DNA from: an uncultured Lachnospiraceae bacterium
GTDB taxonomy: Bacteria > Bacillota > Clostridia > Lachnospirales > Lachnospiraceae
DNA: 24,615 nt
Direction of reading: 5' to 3'
NCBI GenBank assembly: GCA_910588755.1
Contig: CAJUQZ010000055.1
Location: 1 to 24,615 of the forward strand
The notes beneath the pieces are model-generated. The model worked only from the letters and a program-made list of their open reading frames with translations, had not been told where the DNA came from and ran no database searches. Of the stretch, positions 22,773 to 24,615 are shown in pieces (the stretch's first letter is position 1; each line of letters begins with the position of its first letter). The position numbers and the translations under genes are program-made.

Positions 22773-24182
22773 GCGTTTTGTTTCAGTGCTTTTGTCAGCA
22801 CGGCAACCAGTTCCGGTGATTGTTCCAATGCTGAGATTAAGTTTGCCAGGTCTGAGTTTCCATCTTCAGGCGGTGTTACATCCTTCAATGGATTAACGGA
22901 ATTTTTAGCGTAGAAGGTTGCCCCAAACTTTTGAGCATTTACCTTTCTGTCCTCATCCAGTATATGTGCATATACATCTGTAATCATATCAATCTGTGAA
23001 TGACCTGTATCTCCCTGAGTCGCCTTTAAGTCGCCGTGATTGAGCTTCAGCTTATAAGTCGTGCTTGAGTGGCGCAGGGAGTGGAATACAACATAAGGCA
23101 GTCCTGCCTTCTCCCGCAGTTTTGAGAACTCTTTTTCCATGATACGGTTTTCCACAGGTCTTCCGTTCGGAAGCGTCAGCACAAGGTTATAATCGTAAAA
23201 ATCCTGTCCTAAATATTCCTTATACTGATCCTGGATCTGTTTCCACTCTCGCAGTATGTAGGCAACTGTTTTAGGAATCCACACTTTTCTGATACTGGAT
23301 TCGGTTTTGGGCTTTTTCAGAACAAGGTTAGTATGGGTATTCGACATTAAGATAGGAAAAATAAACATGATGTCCTTGTCGTCTAACTGTTGCCGTGCTT
23401 CCCTTGATACGCGGGCAAGTTCCTGCTCAATCCAAAGGTGGGAATCATCATTTGCAATATCTTCATCTGAAATATGTACCTTATCCCATGTCAGCCCACA
23501 AATTTCTCCATAACGCATGGAACATGCGAAAGCAAGATTCATTGCGACATAAAGTTTCATGTCATCACATTCATCCAGTGCCTTCCGAATCATATCTGCC
23601 GTCCATATATCACGCTTTTTGTAATTCGTTTTGGGCTTGTTAGCATGGGGAAACGGGTTTCTTGCGATAATCTCCCATTTTACTGCCTGCTCGAATGCAC
23701 ATCTGAGTATCTTATGGATACTATGAATAGTGCCAGGAGTAAGGTATTCAGTCTGCGGTTTTCTGTTTTTCTTTGCAACAGGTTTTGTTTTCTGCAGCCT
23801 GACATAGAACTCATCCACATACTTCGGGGTAATGTCCTGAACCGCCACGTCACCGATTGCAGGATTGATATAATTTGCAATCAGGGAGCAGTTGGACTCA
23901 TATGTTGACAATGCCCAGTGCGATGTACCATAGATTTTTACAAAGTCCCGTAAAAATTCCTTTACAGTTAATTCTTGTGGAGGAATAAAAGTGCCGTTGC
24001 CCTGCTGGTTCTCAATTTCCGCCTTCCTGCGTTTTGCTTCAGCGTAATCCTGACAGGTTTCCCATTTCTGGTGCTTCTCTCCTTTCTCATCCGTATAATA
24101 GTAAACTACTGAGTATTTGCTTTTTCTCTTGATAATACCTGATTATAAAAAGCTGCCCTTGCTTTTTATAATATTCCCGCAT
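22760..24182 (-). CDS. int: Tyrosine integrase, with an apparent frameshift near its N-terminus
   Basis: The catalytic domain is complete. Counting from the internal TTG at 23911, it has Arg133 (SMRYGEICGL), His277-x-x-Arg280 (HSLRH), His304 and the nucleophile Tyr314 (DVYAHI). Upstream of that TTG the same frame stays open and encodes a typical core-binding and arm-binding region (KYSVVYYYTDEKGEKHQKWE, later EFLRDFVKIYG) until a TAA at 24145-24143. The natural start is the ATG at 24182 with AGGAG upstream (MREYYKKQGQLF), but it is in another frame and stops after 31 codons. One base too many near 24140-24160 would explain this. The gene is therefore either frameshifted, misread, or translated from a weak internal start. 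It ends beside the att core, the usual place for int. Confidence 0.85.
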
Positions 24183-24200
24183 TCATTTCTCCTTCCACCC

Positions 24201-24425
24201 TTACAACAGGTTGTCAAGCCAGTTGTCAAAAGATACTTTGGAGATCCTGATTGTCCGTCCAAGACGGACTACCTTAAAATCCGGCTGCTTGCAAAGCTCG
24301 TATGCCTTGCTTTTGCTGATCTGCAGAATATCCGCAATCTCAAGAACGGAATAGGTTTTCTTATCTTTGATTTCCTGGCTGTAACAGTTCCCAGCTTCAG
24401 GGATTTTGTGTCCATCGACTGCCAT
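24201..24425 (-). CDS. xis: Excisionase (Xis), small MerR-like helix-turn-helix protein
   Basis: This 74-residue basic protein has the excisionase fold: YSVLEIADILQISKSKAYELC, then VVRLGRTIRISKVSFDNWL at the end. Such proteins bend the attachment DNA and direct the integrase towards excision. AAAGGAG lies 5 bp before the ATG at 24425, and the integrase start is only 18 bp after its stop, so xis and int form one operon behind the promoter at 24486-24514. Confidence 0.9.
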   Translation of the reverse strand: MAVDGHKIPEAGNCYSQEIKDKKTYSVLEIADILQISKSKAYELCKQPDFKVVRLGRTIRISKVSFDNWLDNLL

Positions 24426-24485
24426 AGGACTCCTTTCCTTGTGCAGTCTGCCAAGAATCCAGCAAATAGCTCTCTGTTAAAGGCA

Positions 24486-24514
24486 ATTATACAGTAGAAA
24501 GTGGTGCTGCACAA
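24486..24514 (-). promoter_or_regulatory. Sigma-A promoter of xis-int
   Basis: On the minus strand TTGTGC (24514-24509) is followed by a 17-bp spacer and a perfect TATAAT (24491-24486). It lies 61 bp upstream of the xis ATG. No terminator or operator is obvious between them. Confidence 0.75.
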
Positions 24515-24560
24515 TATAAAAAATGTAATAAAAAGTTTATAGGGTTATCATAAAAACAAT

Positions 24561-24615
24561 TTACACATACCTTCCCCCACCGTTTCCTGCGCCCTTCCCG
24601 GCCGCGTTGACTGGC
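24561..24615 (-). CDS. Possible C-terminal end of a further ICE gene (partial)
   Basis: The last 55 bases are clearly richer in GC than the preceding intergenic stretch. On the minus strand one frame reads PVNAAGKGAGNGGGRYV and then stops at 24563-24561. This could be the tail of a gene entering from beyond the window. It is too short to assign a family, and the low-complexity content makes it uncertain. Confidence 0.3.
   Translation of the reverse strand, partial: PVNAAGKGAGNGGGRYV

Larger units (their letters stand above)
7538..24615. mobile_element. ICE backbone: conjugation and recombination modules
   Basis: Twelve minus-strand genes encoding type IV secretion and accessory proteins are followed by an attachment core made of tRNA-Arg 3' sequence, then an integrase and an excisionase. 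Together these define an integrative and conjugative element. The defence island at 524-7488 abuts it with sharply lower GC content and is probably cargo. A relaxase and oriT, which a complete ICE needs, are not recognised here, so the element extends beyond the window. The attachment site is attP-like (arms on both sides), so the two modules may be the two ends of one element or of two adjacent related ones. Confidence 0.8.

Noticed and set aside
24087..24182. Programmed frameshift joining the integrase start to its main frame
   Set aside because: A +1 shift would be needed; the A-rich GAGAAAAAGC stretch does not provide a clean slippery site, and tyrosine integrases of this kind are not known to use frameshifting. 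Mutation or sequencing error is simpler.

Overview
The window looks like part of an integrative and conjugative element (ICE) of a gut-type Clostridia/Lachnospiraceae host. The evidence is: a Gram-positive type IV secretion gene set (VirD4-, VirB4-, VirB6- and VirB2-like), protein families I know mainly from Lachnospiraceae ICEs (DUF5697- and DUF6100-like), strong AGGAGG ribosome binding sites with many TTG/GTG starts, a tyrosine integrase with an excisionase, and the 3' part of a tRNA-Arg(CCU) gene as attachment core. No taxon can be fixed from sequence alone.

Layout. (1) 1-523: AT-rich, apparently decayed sequence with a perfect 18-bp inverted repeat. (2) 524-7488: an AT-rich defence island. 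An AAA ATPase gene and an AlbA_2/Schlafen-type gene run on the minus strand. Diverging from them is a four-gene type II CBASS operon: CD-NTase, Cap2 (E2-E1), Cap3 (JAMM protease) and a two-transmembrane effector. (3) 7494-7530: a 17-bp hairpin at the join between the AT-rich cargo and the GC-rich backbone. (4) 7538-22283: the conjugation block, all on the minus strand. In transcription order it encodes a winged-helix protein, a 177-aa conserved protein, VirB2-like, VirB6/TrbL-like, a Gly/Ser-rich exported protein, a membrane-anchored C39-like peptidase, PrgI-VirB4, DUF5697-like, DUF6100-like, a winged-helix protein, VirD4/TraG and an S1-domain protein. Several gaps hold hairpins, palindromes or phased repeats. 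(5) 22284-24615: the attachment site with integrase arm-type repeats on both sides, then integrase and excisionase on the minus strand behind a good sigma-A promoter. No relaxase is in the window, so the element continues beyond it.

How it works together. Integrase and Xis would move the element in and out of tRNA-Arg(CCU). The VirB/VirD4-like genes would transfer it, and the CBASS island is cargo protecting the host against phage. The most striking feature is a near-perfect CIRCE operator (TTAGCAGTC-N9-GAGTGCTAA, one mismatch to the HrcA consensus) at the predicted transcription start of the CBASS operon. It suggests that this anti-phage operon is controlled by the host heat-shock repressor HrcA, and so by GroE chaperonin status. 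A second notable point is that the attachment core has element-type arms on both sides (attP-like), which implies a circular form or a tandem/accreted junction.
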